A stretch of DNA of 56,357 nt, taken from Labilibacter sediminis. GTDB taxonomy: Bacteria; Bacteroidota; Bacteroidia; Bacteroidales; Marinilabiliaceae. Shown here in pieces: positions 41,678-51,450 of this stretch. The stretch covers positions 1 through 56,357 of the forward strand of contig NZ_VCHY01000029.1 in assembly GCF_005877885.1 (NCBI RefSeq), given 5' to 3'. The notes beneath the pieces are model-generated. The model was not told the DNA's origin, made no database searches, and saw only the letters and a list, made by a program, of their open reading frames with translations. Within the stretch, counting starts at the first letter, position 1. Every line of letters starts with the position of its first letter. Made by a program: the position numbers and the translations under genes.

Positions 41678-42367
41678 TTATGAAATTTTTATACTGTAAT
41701 TTGGGTTCTCTTTCTGTTCAATCTTTTTGATGTTTAGATAAAAGAAATCATTATGATCTTCTACTTCGGTTTCAGTTAGTTCTATATCGTATTTGAAAAA
41801 AGGAGCAGAGAGAACCATACTATGGTATTCTCCATTTTCTCCGGAGGCATCAATTTTATTTTCTGCCTGCATGATAAGAAGTTCGTTGATAAGATCTGTA
41901 TCTAAAATTTTACCGGTAATGGTTTGTGAAAAATGTTTTTTATATGACAGCGAACAGATAATCTTAAAATGATTGGGATTTATGGTTTTAAGCAGCTCTT
42001 CTCTTTCTTTTTTCCAAAGTGGAGTATGAACATCAATGATACCACTGGCGCATTCTCTAATCCAATTGGGATAATCGTTTACTGTTGAAATATCTCCTGT
42101 TATGATGGTATCAATATTGCTTTTTTTGATATCTATCATGGCCTCTCTGTAGCTCAGGTCAAAAGGCTCTTTAATGGTTACAAAGTCAATAGGCAAACCC
42201 ATACTTTGGGCTTGGGCTTTCATAATTACCAAAGAGTGAGCAAAAAACTTAGTGTGGTTTTCCGGAACAAATGTAACTAAACGATCTATTGCGAATTTTC
42301 CAATAGAATTAAATAATGCCAAGGCACAATCCTTGCCTCCAGTCCATAATATTACTGCCTTTTTCAT
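41678..42367 (-). CDS. Dph6-like ATP pyrophosphatase (adenine nucleotide alpha hydrolase superfamily)
   Basis: This is 229 residues. The PP-loop is modified to LWTGGKDCALAL at the N-terminus, followed by ITGDIST, and the Dph6 signature GENGEYHSMV (~177-186). In eukaryotes and archaea Dph6 amidates diphthine on EF-2; bacteria lack diphthamide, so the bacterial branch must act on something else, unknown here. Cytosolic, no signal. It is 32 bp downstream of the DsbA-like gene and 43 bp upstream of nudC on the same strand, suggesting one operon. Confidence 0.88.
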   Translation of the reverse strand: MKKAVILWTGGKDCALALFNSIGKFAIDRLVTFVPENHTKFFAHSLVIMKAQAQSMGLPIDFVTIKEPFDLSYREAMIDIKKSNIDTIITGDISTVNDYPNWIRECASGIIDVHTPLWKKEREELLKTINPNHFKIICSLSYKKHFSQTITGKILDTDLINELLIMQAENKIDASGENGEYHSMVLSAPFFKYDIELTETEVEDHNDFFYLNIKKIEQKENPNYSIKIS

Positions 42368-42399
42368 TTTTATATTTTAAAAGGCAGTAAAGATAACGC

Positions 42400-43137
42400 T
42401 TATTCTTGGCCTTCAAATAATACCTTTTGTAAAGTCTCTTCTAATTTGTGATAAGATACGGCTCCACTAATTTTGTATTTACCATTAACTACAATTGTAG
42501 GAACACTATTGATACCATTAATATGAATGTCTTTCATATCTGACTCTACAGCTTCTTTTGCTCGTTTACTCTCAAAATCGGCTTTAAACCTCTCTATGTT
42601 CAGGTTTATGGATTTCGCTATAGTTATGAGAACTTTTGGATCATTAATGTTTAAACAATCGGTTAAGTGAGCCTTCTGTACGGCATCAAAATAGTCCCAA
42701 TGAGCTTTCTCTCCACCTTGAAAGGCAGCAGCTTTACAAGCCATTAAAGCAGGCATGGAATAAGGGTAATCAAACTCTTTTTGTTCCATTAGATCTGTAT
42801 TGATTCTATGATCATCATCATTTTCATTGGCTGCTTTCCAGTGCTGCATAATTTGCCGTTTGCCTTCCTGTTTGCTACCAAACACTTCGGATATTCGTTC
42901 TTTATTTGGTGATAAGGCAAAGCTGCGGTGTATAACTTTTACTTCAGGATGATTGGCTGCCAGTTTTCTAACTCTTGGCGATAGGGCATAGCACCATGCA
43001 CATAATACATCATGATAGAATTCTACTTTCACGGTTTTGCTTGTATAAGTAATCATTTTTGCTTTTTGTTTTTGTTGAGAAAAGCATCCGTTAAAGACTA
43101 GCAATAACGGAATGCTTATAATAATTGATAATCGCAT
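42400..43137 (-). CDS. DsbA/FrnE-like thioredoxin-fold oxidoreductase
   Basis: This is 245 residues. The active site is C46-A-W-C49 in FYHDVLCAWCY, and the cis-proline loop is VPTIVVNG. The helical insertion between is typical of FrnE/DsbA-family proteins. The N-terminus has a possible lipoprotein signal with C18 in LLLVFNGC, which would place it in the envelope. A start at M28 (43056) would remove this and leave a cytosolic FrnE-like protein; I favour the longer form because the hydrophobic stretch and lipobox look genuine. Likely role: thiol oxidation or isomerisation. Confidence 0.85.
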   Translation of the reverse strand: MRLSIIISIPLLLVFNGCFSQQKQKAKMITYTSKTVKVEFYHDVLCAWCYALSPRVRKLAANHPEVKVIHRSFALSPNKERISEVFGSKQEGKRQIMQHWKAANENDDDHRINTDLMEQKEFDYPYSMPALMACKAAAFQGGEKAHWDYFDAVQKAHLTDCLNINDPKVLITIAKSINLNIERFKADFESKRAKEAVESDMKDIHINGINSVPTIVVNGKYKISGAVSYHKLEETLQKVLFEGQE

Positions 43138-43158
43138 AGCTATTTGTTGGTTGAGCTT

Positions 43159-43563
43159 TTAGTTTTGAATTTTCTTTGATGCAAAATGTGGTTTCACAAC
43201 CAACCAAAATAGCATTGGAAAAAAATGCATGGGGATGGTTAATCCGCTAAATAATTCCGGTTTAAGAGTGTTTGGTGGTAGGGGAGCACTAAAAGTTCCA
43301 TAAATAGATAAAAAAGATAAGATAAAGAATACAATATTAAAGATAAGGTCTGCCTGGCGACTAAACCATTTTATTTTTTTGTATAAAAAATATCCTACTG
43401 ATGCCAGAACTGTTCCTATAATGGAGCTAATGATAATCATAACTGGTTTGGCAACAGCCGAAAAATCTACCTCCAGGTTTGAGGAGTATACGTTTAAAAA
43501 TAATACTGATGCTATCCCGGCCAAAAGACCAGCCAATACTCCGTGTGTTAAATCATTTTTCAT
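43159..43563 (-). CDS. Small four-helix integral membrane protein
   Basis: I take the start at ATG 43563 (MKNDLTHGVL), giving 134 residues. Four hydrophobic segments are visible (about 9-24, 37-58, 73-93, 110-125), with a basic loop KKIKWFSRQ between helices 2 and 3. I do not recognise a family. It precedes the DsbA-like gene by 21 bp and may head the operon that runs to nudC. Confidence 0.7.
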   Translation of the reverse strand: MKNDLTHGVLAGLLAGIASVLFLNVYSSNLEVDFSAVAKPVMIIISSIIGTVLASVGYFLYKKIKWFSRQADLIFNIVFFILSFLSIYGTFSAPLPPNTLKPELFSGLTIPMHFFPMLFWLVVKPHFASKKIQN

Positions 43564-43813
43564 TTTTATAAGTTTTAAAATTATGATATAACAAAAGTAT
43601 AGAGCGCATGGCAGCCGGGAAATGCTAAAAACTGCAAATAGAATACACAAATGTGCATTGTGAATATATAGAGTAGTTAATTGAATTGATATCAGCTATG
43701 TTAGGAATTTTTGAATAATAGTGTCCATCAGTTTATAAAATGGTGATGAAGCAGAATTTCGAAACTTTATAACAGGGCATGAGTAAAAGTAGTTCTTAAC
43801 TAAAATTTATATA

Positions 43814-45298
43814 ATGAAGAAGCTATACTTTTTATCATTGATGTTGCTTACAGGTGCTTGTTTAAATGCCCAAAATATTAAAGAGTTAGATGTGAAAACA
43901 TCGTACTTGGAGTATCCTAAAATTCCCGTTGAAAATATTGATTTCGATAATTTGGTGGTTGAATTTGCACATAGTGAGGTAAAGATGGGGGCTAAGAGTG
44001 TTGCTAAGTCAGCAAATCTTTGTAAAGCAAAGGGGGCTAGTATTAAAGATGCCAAGGCATTAGAAACCTTCTATTATAGAATTAAATATACTTCACCCGA
44101 AGGGGTCATAAAAATATCAAATGCAAATGGCGATATGATATATGCCAAAATTTCGGAGACGAAGGGCGAAGGCGTGGACGAATTTGGTAAAAATGAATGT
44201 TATTTTATGGAAGCCATTCTGGAAAGTGCTTATAAGAAGATGCATGCTAAAAATGACTCCATACTTAAAAATGAAGTATATGATGCTATGTATAACAGAG
44301 CACAGGATTTTGTGAATAAGTCGATCTCTTTTTATTATAAGCCCGAGGAGATTGAGGTACATTACGTAAAAACAAATAAAGAATTTGATTACTCAGAATT
44401 GCAAATGGCCGCCAACACTGCTGTTGAAGGATATCAGTTGCTGAACAATAATTACAATAACCAGCAGGGTAAAGATAAGCTTAAAGAGGCTATTGCGGTT
44501 TGGGAAAAAACATTAGCAGAGCTGGATGCAAATAACAGGAAGGCAAAGATCAATAAAAGAGTAGGAGGACGGTTATATAAAAATATCGCATTGGCATATG
44601 CTTATTTATTGGATTATGATGCAGCTATGGATAATATTCAATCTGCTTTAAAATTATATCCAAGTACTTCTAACAACAGTACAGTGATATGGGAGCAGCT
44701 GAATAGTCGTTTTTATAAGCAAAAGAAAAGCTTTGATATGAATAAAGATGCTGAGGTTGTTATTAATAGTGGTGAAGTGAAGGTTATTAATAGGGGAATT
44801 GGTGCTTATGCAGCGTTTAAATCGGATTATAAGGTTTTTAGTGGTGAGGAAATGAAAAACCAAATTGCGGATATAAAAAAGACACATGCTGAAGGTGTGG
44901 CCTCAGGTAAAATAAATCCATATGAGGAAAAAATGGTGCATAGTGCAACGCAGGGGTATATGTTGGTACTTCCTTCATTAACAGGGATGATGACCACACT
45001 TGCGGAAATGAAAGAAGCTATGAAGAAACTTGAAGAGTTTCCTGTAGAGGTATGCGAATTAACACAGTTGAATCAGCTTACTTTAAAGAATAATCATATT
45101 AAAACCATTCCCACTGATATCAAGAATTTGGTCAATCTGAAAAGGCTGGATATGAGTAAGAATCAATTGGCAGTATTACCTGTTGAACTTGGTGAGCTAA
45201 AGGAGTTGAATACTTTAATCCTTAAAGGTAATCCGCTTAATGATGGTGAATTGGATAAGATTCAGAAGTTATTACCCGATTGTAAAATTAAATTTTAA
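43814..45298 (+). CDS. Secreted protein with TPR-like region and C-terminal leucine-rich repeats
   Basis: This is 494 residues. A signal peptide ends in ACLNAQ (a lipobox-like LTGAC is also present). The middle has a helical repeat region (GGRLYKNIALAYAYLLDYDAAMDNIQSALKLYP, TPR-like at ~250-285). The last ~90 residues contain about three LRR units (LTQLNQLTLKNNHIKTIPTDIKNLVNLKRLDMSKNQLAVLPVELGELKELNTLILKGNPL). Probably a periplasmic or outer-membrane interaction protein; no enzymatic motif. A strong bidirectional terminator separates it from the convergent dipeptidase gene. Confidence 0.8.
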   Translation: MKKLYFLSLMLLTGACLNAQNIKELDVKTSYLEYPKIPVENIDFDNLVVEFAHSEVKMGAKSVAKSANLCKAKGASIKDAKALETFYYRIKYTSPEGVIKISNANGDMIYAKISETKGEGVDEFGKNECYFMEAILESAYKKMHAKNDSILKNEVYDAMYNRAQDFVNKSISFYYKPEEIEVHYVKTNKEFDYSELQMAANTAVEGYQLLNNNYNNQQGKDKLKEAIAVWEKTLAELDANNRKAKINKRVGGRLYKNIALAYAYLLDYDAAMDNIQSALKLYPSTSNNSTVIWEQLNSRFYKQKKSFDMNKDAEVVINSGEVKVINRGIGAYAAFKSDYKVFSGEEMKNQIADIKKTHAEGVASGKINPYEEKMVHSATQGYMLVLPSLTGMMTTLAEMKEAMKKLEEFPVEVCELTQLNQLTLKNNHIKTIPTDIKNLVNLKRLDMSKNQLAVLPVELGELKELNTLILKGNPLNDGELDKIQKLLPDCKIKF

Positions 45299-45310
45299 TA
45301 AAAGCAAGAT

Positions 45311-45352
45311 AAACAGAAAGAGGCCGTAAGTTTTTACGGCCTCTTTCTGTTT
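45311..45352. terminator. Bidirectional terminator, near-perfect 19-bp stem
   Basis: ACAGAAAGAGGCCGTAA (45313-45329) pairs exactly with 45334-45350 around a 4-nt loop. Flanking A and T runs extend the stem and allow termination in both directions between two convergent genes. Confidence 0.92.
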
Positions 45353-45368
45353 GTATGTTATTTATTTC

Positions 45369-47042
45369 CTAATGTCCGGTATCTTCCTCACCCTCCAGCT
45401 TTTTCATTTTTAGTTTGTCACCAGTTTCTTCAGCAATTTGTTTGTAATGTTGTTCGTCGTAACCAGGGAATTCTGCATTAACGGGTAAACCGTGGGGGCT
45501 TTTTAAGAAAACTCCGTTTTCTTCTCGATGAAGGTTACCATCTAAATACTTAATCATTAAAAACTCACCAAGCTTTTTCCATTCGCTAACAGTGATAGAG
45601 GTTTGGTTTAAAGAATAATCTGTTAAGAAATCTTTAGCCAGCTGTGGATCCTGATCGTATAGGTTTTTGGCTGCTTGCTCTATTGCAGGCATATTGGCAG
45701 CGAATTTATCTTCAAGTTTCGATTGAACCTTTTTAATATCTTCAATCATGAAATTGTATCTGGCATAAGCCTGATTCGAAACCCAGTTAAATACCCAAAA
45801 AGCCGAAGTCCATGAAAACTCTATAAGGTTACCGTTTCCTACTGCAAACTCTTCCGGAATTTGGTTAATTCCGCAATAAATAGGTACGTAAACCGAACTT
45901 GCAGCATCATCAACACCAAACCATAAAATACCACCAATTGGATTGTCAAGCCAGCTTCGTAGCTGTGCGACAAAAGAAAAACCGGTTTGTTGTGTGGCAA
46001 TGGCACGTTCATTAAAGTATTCTTCTCCATCAACTTCCCATGTTAACGGACGAAAACGGTAAGGCTTTTTAAAAGCTCCGGCACCCACATCCTGAGTCAT
46101 ATCCATCGAAGTACCTTCGAAGTGGTCGCGCATTATATTTTGGATGTCACGATACGATATTTTTTTAGCGGGTTTAATCCATAGAGGCAATCTTTCAGAA
46201 GATTCTCCTTTTACGTATGGTTCGTATTTTTCCATTTCAGGATTCATTAACCTAAAACCTGACCATACGCGTGCCTCGCAAAAACGTAAAGCACCATAAT
46301 CCAAAGGAGCATAGGCATCAGCAAAGCTAAAATCTTTGTCTTTGCCTTCGTAGTAACCTTGTGCTTTGGCAAATGTGATTATATCTTCAGAAAATAAAGT
46401 ATTTTCTTTGTCTTTTAAAGGGAAAGTAGTGATACGAGCCTGGTTGGCGTGTCCGGATACCATGCCGTTGGGGATTTGTCGGGCTACCCAAACCGCACCT
46501 TTATTACCTACACCTTTACCAATCATTTCCATTATCCAAACTTCGTTAGGATCCGCTATGGAAAAGGATTCGCCAGAACTGTAATATCCGTATTCTGCTA
46601 CTAAGTCGGTCATAGTTTTAATAGCTTCACGAGCAGTTCGAGATCTTTGCAGCGCAACATATATTAAGCTCCCATAGTCCATGATTCCGGTGGTGTCAAC
46701 CAGTTCTTTTCTTCCGCCAAAAGTGGTTTCTCCAATGGCTACCTGATGCTCATTAATGTTACCAATTACCGTGTAAGTCTTGCTTACCTGTTTTATCTGT
46801 CCCAAATATTTTCCGGTATCCCATTCATGGATATCCAACATGGAACCTTCAGGCCATGTTTGTCCGGGCCAATAATAAAGTTCACCATATAAATCATGAG
46901 AATCTGCTGCATACGAAATTATTGTTGATCCGTCGAGAGATGCATTTTTAGTAACCAAAAAGTTGGTGCAGGCCTTGCTCAATTTGGGGGATATGAAACT
47001 AAAGACCAGCAGTAGTGCGATTGCAAATTTTATTTTGCTCAT
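45369..47042 (-). CDS. C69 family dipeptidase (PepD-like Ntn hydrolase)
   Basis: This is 557 residues. A signal peptide is followed directly by C25 in KACTNFLVTKNAS, which would become the N-terminal nucleophile after cleavage, as in C69 peptidases. Family segments include DGSTIISYAADSH, IGNINEHQVAIGETTFGG, GESFSIADPNEVWIMEMIGKG and VSGHANQARI. These enzymes hydrolyse dipeptides; the signal places this one in the periplasm. Length is typical for the secreted Bacteroidota form. Confidence 0.93.
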   Translation of the reverse strand: MSKIKFAIALLLVFSFISPKLSKACTNFLVTKNASLDGSTIISYAADSHDLYGELYYWPGQTWPEGSMLDIHEWDTGKYLGQIKQVSKTYTVIGNINEHQVAIGETTFGGRKELVDTTGIMDYGSLIYVALQRSRTAREAIKTMTDLVAEYGYYSSGESFSIADPNEVWIMEMIGKGVGNKGAVWVARQIPNGMVSGHANQARITTFPLKDKENTLFSEDIITFAKAQGYYEGKDKDFSFADAYAPLDYGALRFCEARVWSGFRLMNPEMEKYEPYVKGESSERLPLWIKPAKKISYRDIQNIMRDHFEGTSMDMTQDVGAGAFKKPYRFRPLTWEVDGEEYFNERAIATQQTGFSFVAQLRSWLDNPIGGILWFGVDDAASSVYVPIYCGINQIPEEFAVGNGNLIEFSWTSAFWVFNWVSNQAYARYNFMIEDIKKVQSKLEDKFAANMPAIEQAAKNLYDQDPQLAKDFLTDYSLNQTSITVSEWKKLGEFLMIKYLDGNLHREENGVFLKSPHGLPVNAEFPGYDEQHYKQIAEETGDKLKMKKLEGEEDTGH

Positions 47043-47149
47043 AAATGTGATATTTAATTGATTGAATATTCTTGAATGTGAAATTTTAAAATTAATATTT
47101 TTTAAAGCACTTAAATATAAGTTGAAAAAGTGAGCTAAAAGATGATATT

Positions 47150-48862
47150 TTATAGTGTAAAATGACTTTGATATGTTTGCGTATTGTCACAATTGTCGGT
47201 TACAATAAGTTTTAATTTAACGGGTCCTTTCTTTACAGGAGCTTTTGCTAACGGACAAGTGAGTTTGTTAGTTTTTGCATCGTATTCAAACAGGGTCCAT
47301 TTGCCATTTAAATATCCGTTGATCGATTTTATTCCGGAAAATTCATCTATAACTTTAAAGTAAATTTTAGAATTGCTGTTTAATTTTTGTCCGTTTATGT
47401 TAATGGATGGTTTTATGCTGGGAGCTATGGAATCTACGGTAAAAGTGTATTTGCCAAAATATCTGGTATATAATTCAATGGAGTTTTGTTTGATCACTCC
47501 TCCGGCATAGTACTTTTTATCGGATCCGTTAAGGGTTGCCAAGGTAAGTTTGTTTCCGTATTTTATCAGTTCTTCAGGAATCTTAATTGTTAATTTCATG
47601 GACTTGTGTAAAGGGATCTTCTTGCTTCCAATGACGTAAACCGGTAGCTGGTTGTATTGCGATTCTGAAAAATCAAATGGAATATCTTTATATAAGGCTC
47701 CTTTAGGAATAACACATTTTACGAACTGGTTTTCAAAGGTGTTTTCCTGATTCCATAAATAATTGGCCTTATCAAATTGGGGAGGCGATTGCGGCAAGGC
47801 AACATGTTTTCCTTTTAATATTTTAAAACTAAGTTTTGAGGTGTTTGCTGCGGCATCAGCTGCAATAATAGAAACTTTAATGGTTGAGTCCATTTGAATG
47901 ATACCTTCATTTTTGATATCATTATAGATACTTAAGTTATTGTTGGGATCACGAAAGCACTTTTCAAACCTTTTGCCATGTGTTTGTTTGTAGGCATAAT
48001 CGATATGGCTGTTTATATATCGTGATTCGGCAAAAGAAAAGCGTTTAAGTTCCCATCCATACCACAGCTTGTTGTTAGTATACATATCTAATTTATAAAC
48101 CCCGCATTTCTTCCATGATCCACTCATATAATCAAGCATTTCTATGGCTACACCAATTTTTCCGGTGGCATATATTTTAGGATTGCTTTTTAAGTGATAC
48201 TCACCGTCATAAAACACGATGGGGTAGTTTTTAGGGGCGTTTTGCCCGTTAATTGAGCTTTCGCCTGATAAAGGGTAAAGCCTTACGTTTAGAAGTTTTG
48301 GGCGGATGTTATCTTTAATTATGGATTGAAAAAAGAATGGATTAACAGGTTCTTCTGTTTGTGTATCTCTGATTTCGTAATGTAAGTGTGGTCCTCCCGA
48401 ACTGCCCGAATTACCTGAGTAACCTATTATCTCATCTTTTTCAATATTAATTTCTTCAGAAGGAAAGTAATCAATAGCAAAGCTTTCCTTTTCGTATTGT
48501 GCCTTTGTAATGATAGAATCAATTTTAGAGGAGTAATTTCTTAAATGACCATACACAGAAGTGTATCCGTTAGGGTGCTTAATGTATACAGCATATCCAT
48601 AACCAACAGGAGAAACTTTAATACGTGAAATAACACCTTGCTCCATACTTTTTATGGGTAATCCGGTTTTTCCATTAGTAGATAAATCTATTCCCGAATG
48701 AAAATGATTGCTTCTTAATTCAGCAAAAGAACCACTTACCACAGGGGTGGTATCTATAGGAAAAGAAAAATCAGCAACATTGTTTTGTTGGGCAAAGCTG
48801 TGATATGATAAAGAGCTTAGCAGTAGGCTTATTAGAAGTGTGTATGCTGTGTTTTTTGTCAT
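47150..48862 (-). CDS. M23 family metallopeptidase
   Basis: This is 570 residues with a signal peptide (to SFAQ). The LytM/M23 domain occupies ~40-180: zinc ligands H55 and D59 in NHFHSGIDL, and H159/H161 in GGPHLHYE. The remaining ~390 residues are beta-rich (Ig-like segments; VDSIAPSIKPSININGQKL near the C-terminus) and lack other known motifs. Such proteins act on cell-wall peptides in the periplasm or serve as activators of cell-wall hydrolases. All four zinc-binding residues of the family appear to be present, so activity is plausible. Confidence 0.92.
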   Translation of the reverse strand: MTKNTAYTLLISLLLSSLSYHSFAQQNNVADFSFPIDTTPVVSGSFAELRSNHFHSGIDLSTNGKTGLPIKSMEQGVISRIKVSPVGYGYAVYIKHPNGYTSVYGHLRNYSSKIDSIITKAQYEKESFAIDYFPSEEINIEKDEIIGYSGNSGSSGGPHLHYEIRDTQTEEPVNPFFFQSIIKDNIRPKLLNVRLYPLSGESSINGQNAPKNYPIVFYDGEYHLKSNPKIYATGKIGVAIEMLDYMSGSWKKCGVYKLDMYTNNKLWYGWELKRFSFAESRYINSHIDYAYKQTHGKRFEKCFRDPNNNLSIYNDIKNEGIIQMDSTIKVSIIAADAAANTSKLSFKILKGKHVALPQSPPQFDKANYLWNQENTFENQFVKCVIPKGALYKDIPFDFSESQYNQLPVYVIGSKKIPLHKSMKLTIKIPEELIKYGNKLTLATLNGSDKKYYAGGVIKQNSIELYTRYFGKYTFTVDSIAPSIKPSININGQKLNSNSKIYFKVIDEFSGIKSINGYLNGKWTLFEYDAKTNKLTCPLAKAPVKKGPVKLKLIVTDNCDNTQTYQSHFTL

Positions 48863-49077
48863 TACTTTTTATGAATAAGAATAAATTTTTTATACAAATA
48901 CAAACAATACATGCCCATTATATGTTCTTTACATGCTTAATTCTGTTATGTGGCAAAACGTAGCAATTTAAACTTTTTTTGATGTGTAAAATACTTATTT
49001 ATAGAAAGTATCTGTGATTACTTAAAGAGTTTGTAAAAAGAAATTTTGGGTTTGTTTTTATTTTATAATTGCAATGT

Positions 49078-49085
49078 TAACTTTG
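49078..49085 (+). promoter_or_regulatory. Promoter of the zapB-like/zapA/rny operon (TAACTTTG)
   Basis: TAACTTTG is a perfect -7 word of the Bacteroidota consensus, 18 bp before the ATG at 49104. A TTTG lies about 23 nt upstream, slightly farther than usual for the -33 word. Confidence 0.6.
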
Positions 49086-49103
49086 TAAGGCATTTTTGTA
49101 AAT

Positions 49104-49397
49104 ATGGCAAACGAAAATATACAAATAGTAAATAATTTACAACATAAAATCACTCAGTTGATTGACCGTTACAAGGGAGTTAAGACAGATAATGATCTGT
49201 TAAAGACCCGGAATGATCAATTGACTAAGGAATTAGAAGAATCAGCAAGAGAAATTGCTGAGTTAAGTGAAAAATACAATACATTAAAATTTTCTAAAAC
49301 GATTGAAGCATCAAGTGGAGACGTTCACAATGCTAAAATTAGAATTAATCAGATTGTGCGGGAAATTGATAAATGCATTGCTCTTTTAAACAGATAA
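49104..49397 (+). CDS. Short coiled-coil protein upstream of zapA (ZapB-like)
   Basis: This is 97 residues, almost entirely a heptad coiled coil (NLQHKITQLIDRYKGVK..TRNDQLTKELEESAREIAELSEKYNTLK), ending with an IDKCIALLNR helix. Proteins of this size and position commonly precede zapA in Bacteroidota and are thought to serve cell division, though similarity to E. coli ZapB is only architectural. The 10-bp gap to zapA supports co-translation. Confidence 0.8.
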   Translation: MANENIQIVNNLQHKITQLIDRYKGVKTDNDLLKTRNDQLTKELEESAREIAELSEKYNTLKFSKTIEASSGDVHNAKIRINQIVREIDKCIALLNR

Positions 49398-49407
49398 TTA
49401 GTTGCAT

Positions 49408-49698
49408 ATGGATGATAAGCTTTCAATACGTGTTAATGTGGCCGACAGGTACTATCCTTTAAAGATAGATCGTTCGGATGAGGAGCGTATCAGAAAGGCA
49501 GCTAAAATGATCAACGATAAAGTTTTACAATATAAACAACACTATTCAGATAAAGATCTACAGGATTTTTTAGGAATGGCGGCATTGCAGTTTGTAATTA
49601 AACTGCTGGAGTTAGAAGAGAAGCAGGATATATCACCAATAGTTGAAATGGCCAAAGAGCTGGATCATCAATTGAGTGAAATACTTGAAAAAGAGTAA
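49408..49698 (+). CDS. zapA: Cell division protein ZapA
   Basis: The start is ATG 49408 (MDDKLSIRV), giving 96 residues; an in-frame ATG two codons upstream is also possible. ZapA features: LSIRVNVADRYYPLKI, RKAAKMINDKVLQYKQ and ALQFVIKLLELEEK, then a C-terminal coiled coil. ZapA bundles FtsZ filaments at the division site. It sits between a coiled-coil gene and rny, a normal Bacteroidota arrangement. Confidence 0.93.
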   Translation: MDDKLSIRVNVADRYYPLKIDRSDEERIRKAAKMINDKVLQYKQHYSDKDLQDFLGMAALQFVIKLLELEEKQDISPIVEMAKELDHQLSEILEKE

Positions 49699-49805
49699 AA
49701 TATTCTATATATATCAATAATATCCGCATTGTTTTTACTGTAGGGGTTAAAAACCTTATATGGTATTGATGATTGCGGTTTTGTTTTATTTAATTAACGA
49801 GAGAA

Positions 49806-51335
49806 ATGGAAATAATAATAGGAGTTGTCGCCCTGGTCTTAGGGATTCTGGGGACGTGGATAGTATATGGCAAGGTCATGAAATCCGCGAGTCATAAAGT
49901 GATTCGGGATGCGGAAAGTAAGGCTGAGGTAATCAAAAAAGATAAAATCCTTCAAGCTAAAGAGAAGTTTTTACAGCTTAAATCAGATCACGAAAAAGAG
50001 ATAAATGCACGCAATAACAAAATTTTAGTTGTCGAGAATAAGTTAAAGCAACGCGAATCTACTTTTAATCAAAAACAGGAAGAGTTAACACGTAAGCGTA
50101 AAGAAACAGAAGTTATCCGTGAGAATTTAGAAGGACAGCTGGAGTTGGTAGACAAGAAATCGGAGGATCTGGATAAACTACACAAACAACAGGTTGAGCA
50201 GTTACAAGCTATTTCCGGCTTAACAGCTGATGAAGCAAAAAGCCAGTTGATAGAGTCGTTAAAGGCAGAGGCTAAAACAGAAGCCATGTCGTATATTAAC
50301 GATATTATGGATGAGGCTAAGATTAATGCCAATAAGGAGTCTAAGCGTATTGTATTGCAAACAATACAACGTGTAGCTACTGAAAATGCCATCGAAAATT
50401 CAGTAACGATCTTCCATATCGATTCTGATGAGATTAAAGGTAGAATTATTGGTCGCGAAGGAAGAAATATTCGTGCATTAGAAGCAGCTACAGGAGTAGA
50501 AATTATTGTGGATGATACACCTGAAGCAATCGTTTTAAGTGCTTTTGATCCTATGCGCAGAGAGATTGCACGACTAGCCCTTCACCAGTTAGTTACTGAC
50601 GGACGAATTCACCCGGCTCGTATTGAGGAGGTAGTGAACAAAGTTCGTAAGCAGGTAGAAGAAGAAATTATTGAAACAGGTAAGAGAACAACTATCGACC
50701 TGGGTATTCATGGATTACATCCTGAATTAATTAAGTTGGTAGGTAAAATGAAGTACCGTTCTTCATACGGTCAAAACCTGTTGCAACACTCTCGCGAAAC
50801 AGCTAACCTTTGTGCTGTGATGGCAAGTGAGTTAGGGCTTAACCCTAAAAAAGCTAAACGTGCCGGACTATTACATGATATTGGTAAGGTTTCTGATGAG
50901 GAGCCGGAATTACCACATGCTATCCTTGGTATGAAGCTGGCTGAAAAGTATAAGGAAAAGGCTGATATTTGTAATGCCATTGGTGCTCACCACGACGAAA
51001 TTGAAATGACTACAATGATGGCGCCAATCGTTCAGGTATGTGATGCTATTTCAGGTGCTCGTCCGGGTGCTCGCAGAGAAGTGGTTGATTCTTATATCAA
51101 GCGTTTAAAAGATCTTGAGAATTTAGCTTTAAATTATCCTGGAGTATTAAAAACATATGCTATTCAGGCAGGTAGAGAACTACGTGTGATTGTAGGAAGT
51201 GAGAAAGTTACAGATAAAGATGCTGAAACATTGTCATACGAAATTGCGAAAAAGATTCAAACAGAGATGACTTATCCTGGTCAGGTTAAGGTGACTGTAA
51301 TTCGTGAGACAAGAGCGATCAATTACGCTAAATAA
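49806..51335 (+). CDS. rny: Ribonuclease Y
   Basis: This is 509 residues in the canonical order: N-terminal membrane anchor ([21 protein letters not shown]), long coiled coil (~25-200), KH domain (~210-270, [30 protein letters not shown]), and HD domain with HD pair in [10 protein letters not shown] and C-terminal [15 protein letters not shown]. RNase Y is the membrane-bound endonuclease that starts mRNA decay. A terminator follows 36 bp after the stop. Confidence 0.98.
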   Translation: MEIIIGVVALVLGILGTWIVYGKVMKSASHKVIRDAESKAEVIKKDKILQAKEKFLQLKSDHEKEINARNNKILVVENKLKQRESTFNQKQEELTRKRKETEVIRENLEGQLELVDKKSEDLDKLHKQQVEQLQAISGLTADEAKSQLIESLKAEAKTEAMSYINDIMDEAKINANKESKRIVLQTIQRVATENAIENSVTIFHIDSDEIKGRIIGREGRNIRALEAATGVEIIVDDTPEAIVLSAFDPMRREIARLALHQLVTDGRIHPARIEEVVNKVRKQVEEEIIETGKRTTIDLGIHGLHPELIKLVGKMKYRSSYGQNLLQHSRETANLCAVMASELGLNPKKAKRAGLLHDIGKVSDEEPELPHAILGMKLAEKYKEKADICNAIGAHHDEIEMTTMMAPIVQVCDAISGARPGARREVVDSYIKRLKDLENLALNYPGVLKTYAIQAGRELRVIVGSEKVTDKDAETLSYEIAKKIQTEMTYPGQVKVTVIRETRAINYAK

Positions 51336-51371
51336 CCGTGTGTTGGTCATAAATTGTTAGCGGGAAGATGT

Positions 51372-51397
51372 AAAGATGCTTATTTTGAGCATCTTTT
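51372..51397 (+). terminator. Rho-independent terminator of rny
   Basis: AAAGATGCT pairs with AGCATCTTT around a 7-nt loop, ending in T residues. Confidence 0.8.
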
Positions 51398-51450
51398 AAA
51401 CCTCATCTGGTACTTCTCTAAAAAGAGGGTATTAGATATAACAATATAGT

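Noticed and set aside
49699-49805. Possible 6S RNA between zapA and rny
   Set aside because: zapA neighbours 6S RNA in some bacteria, but the gap is only 107 bp and shows no long rod-like fold with a central bubble.
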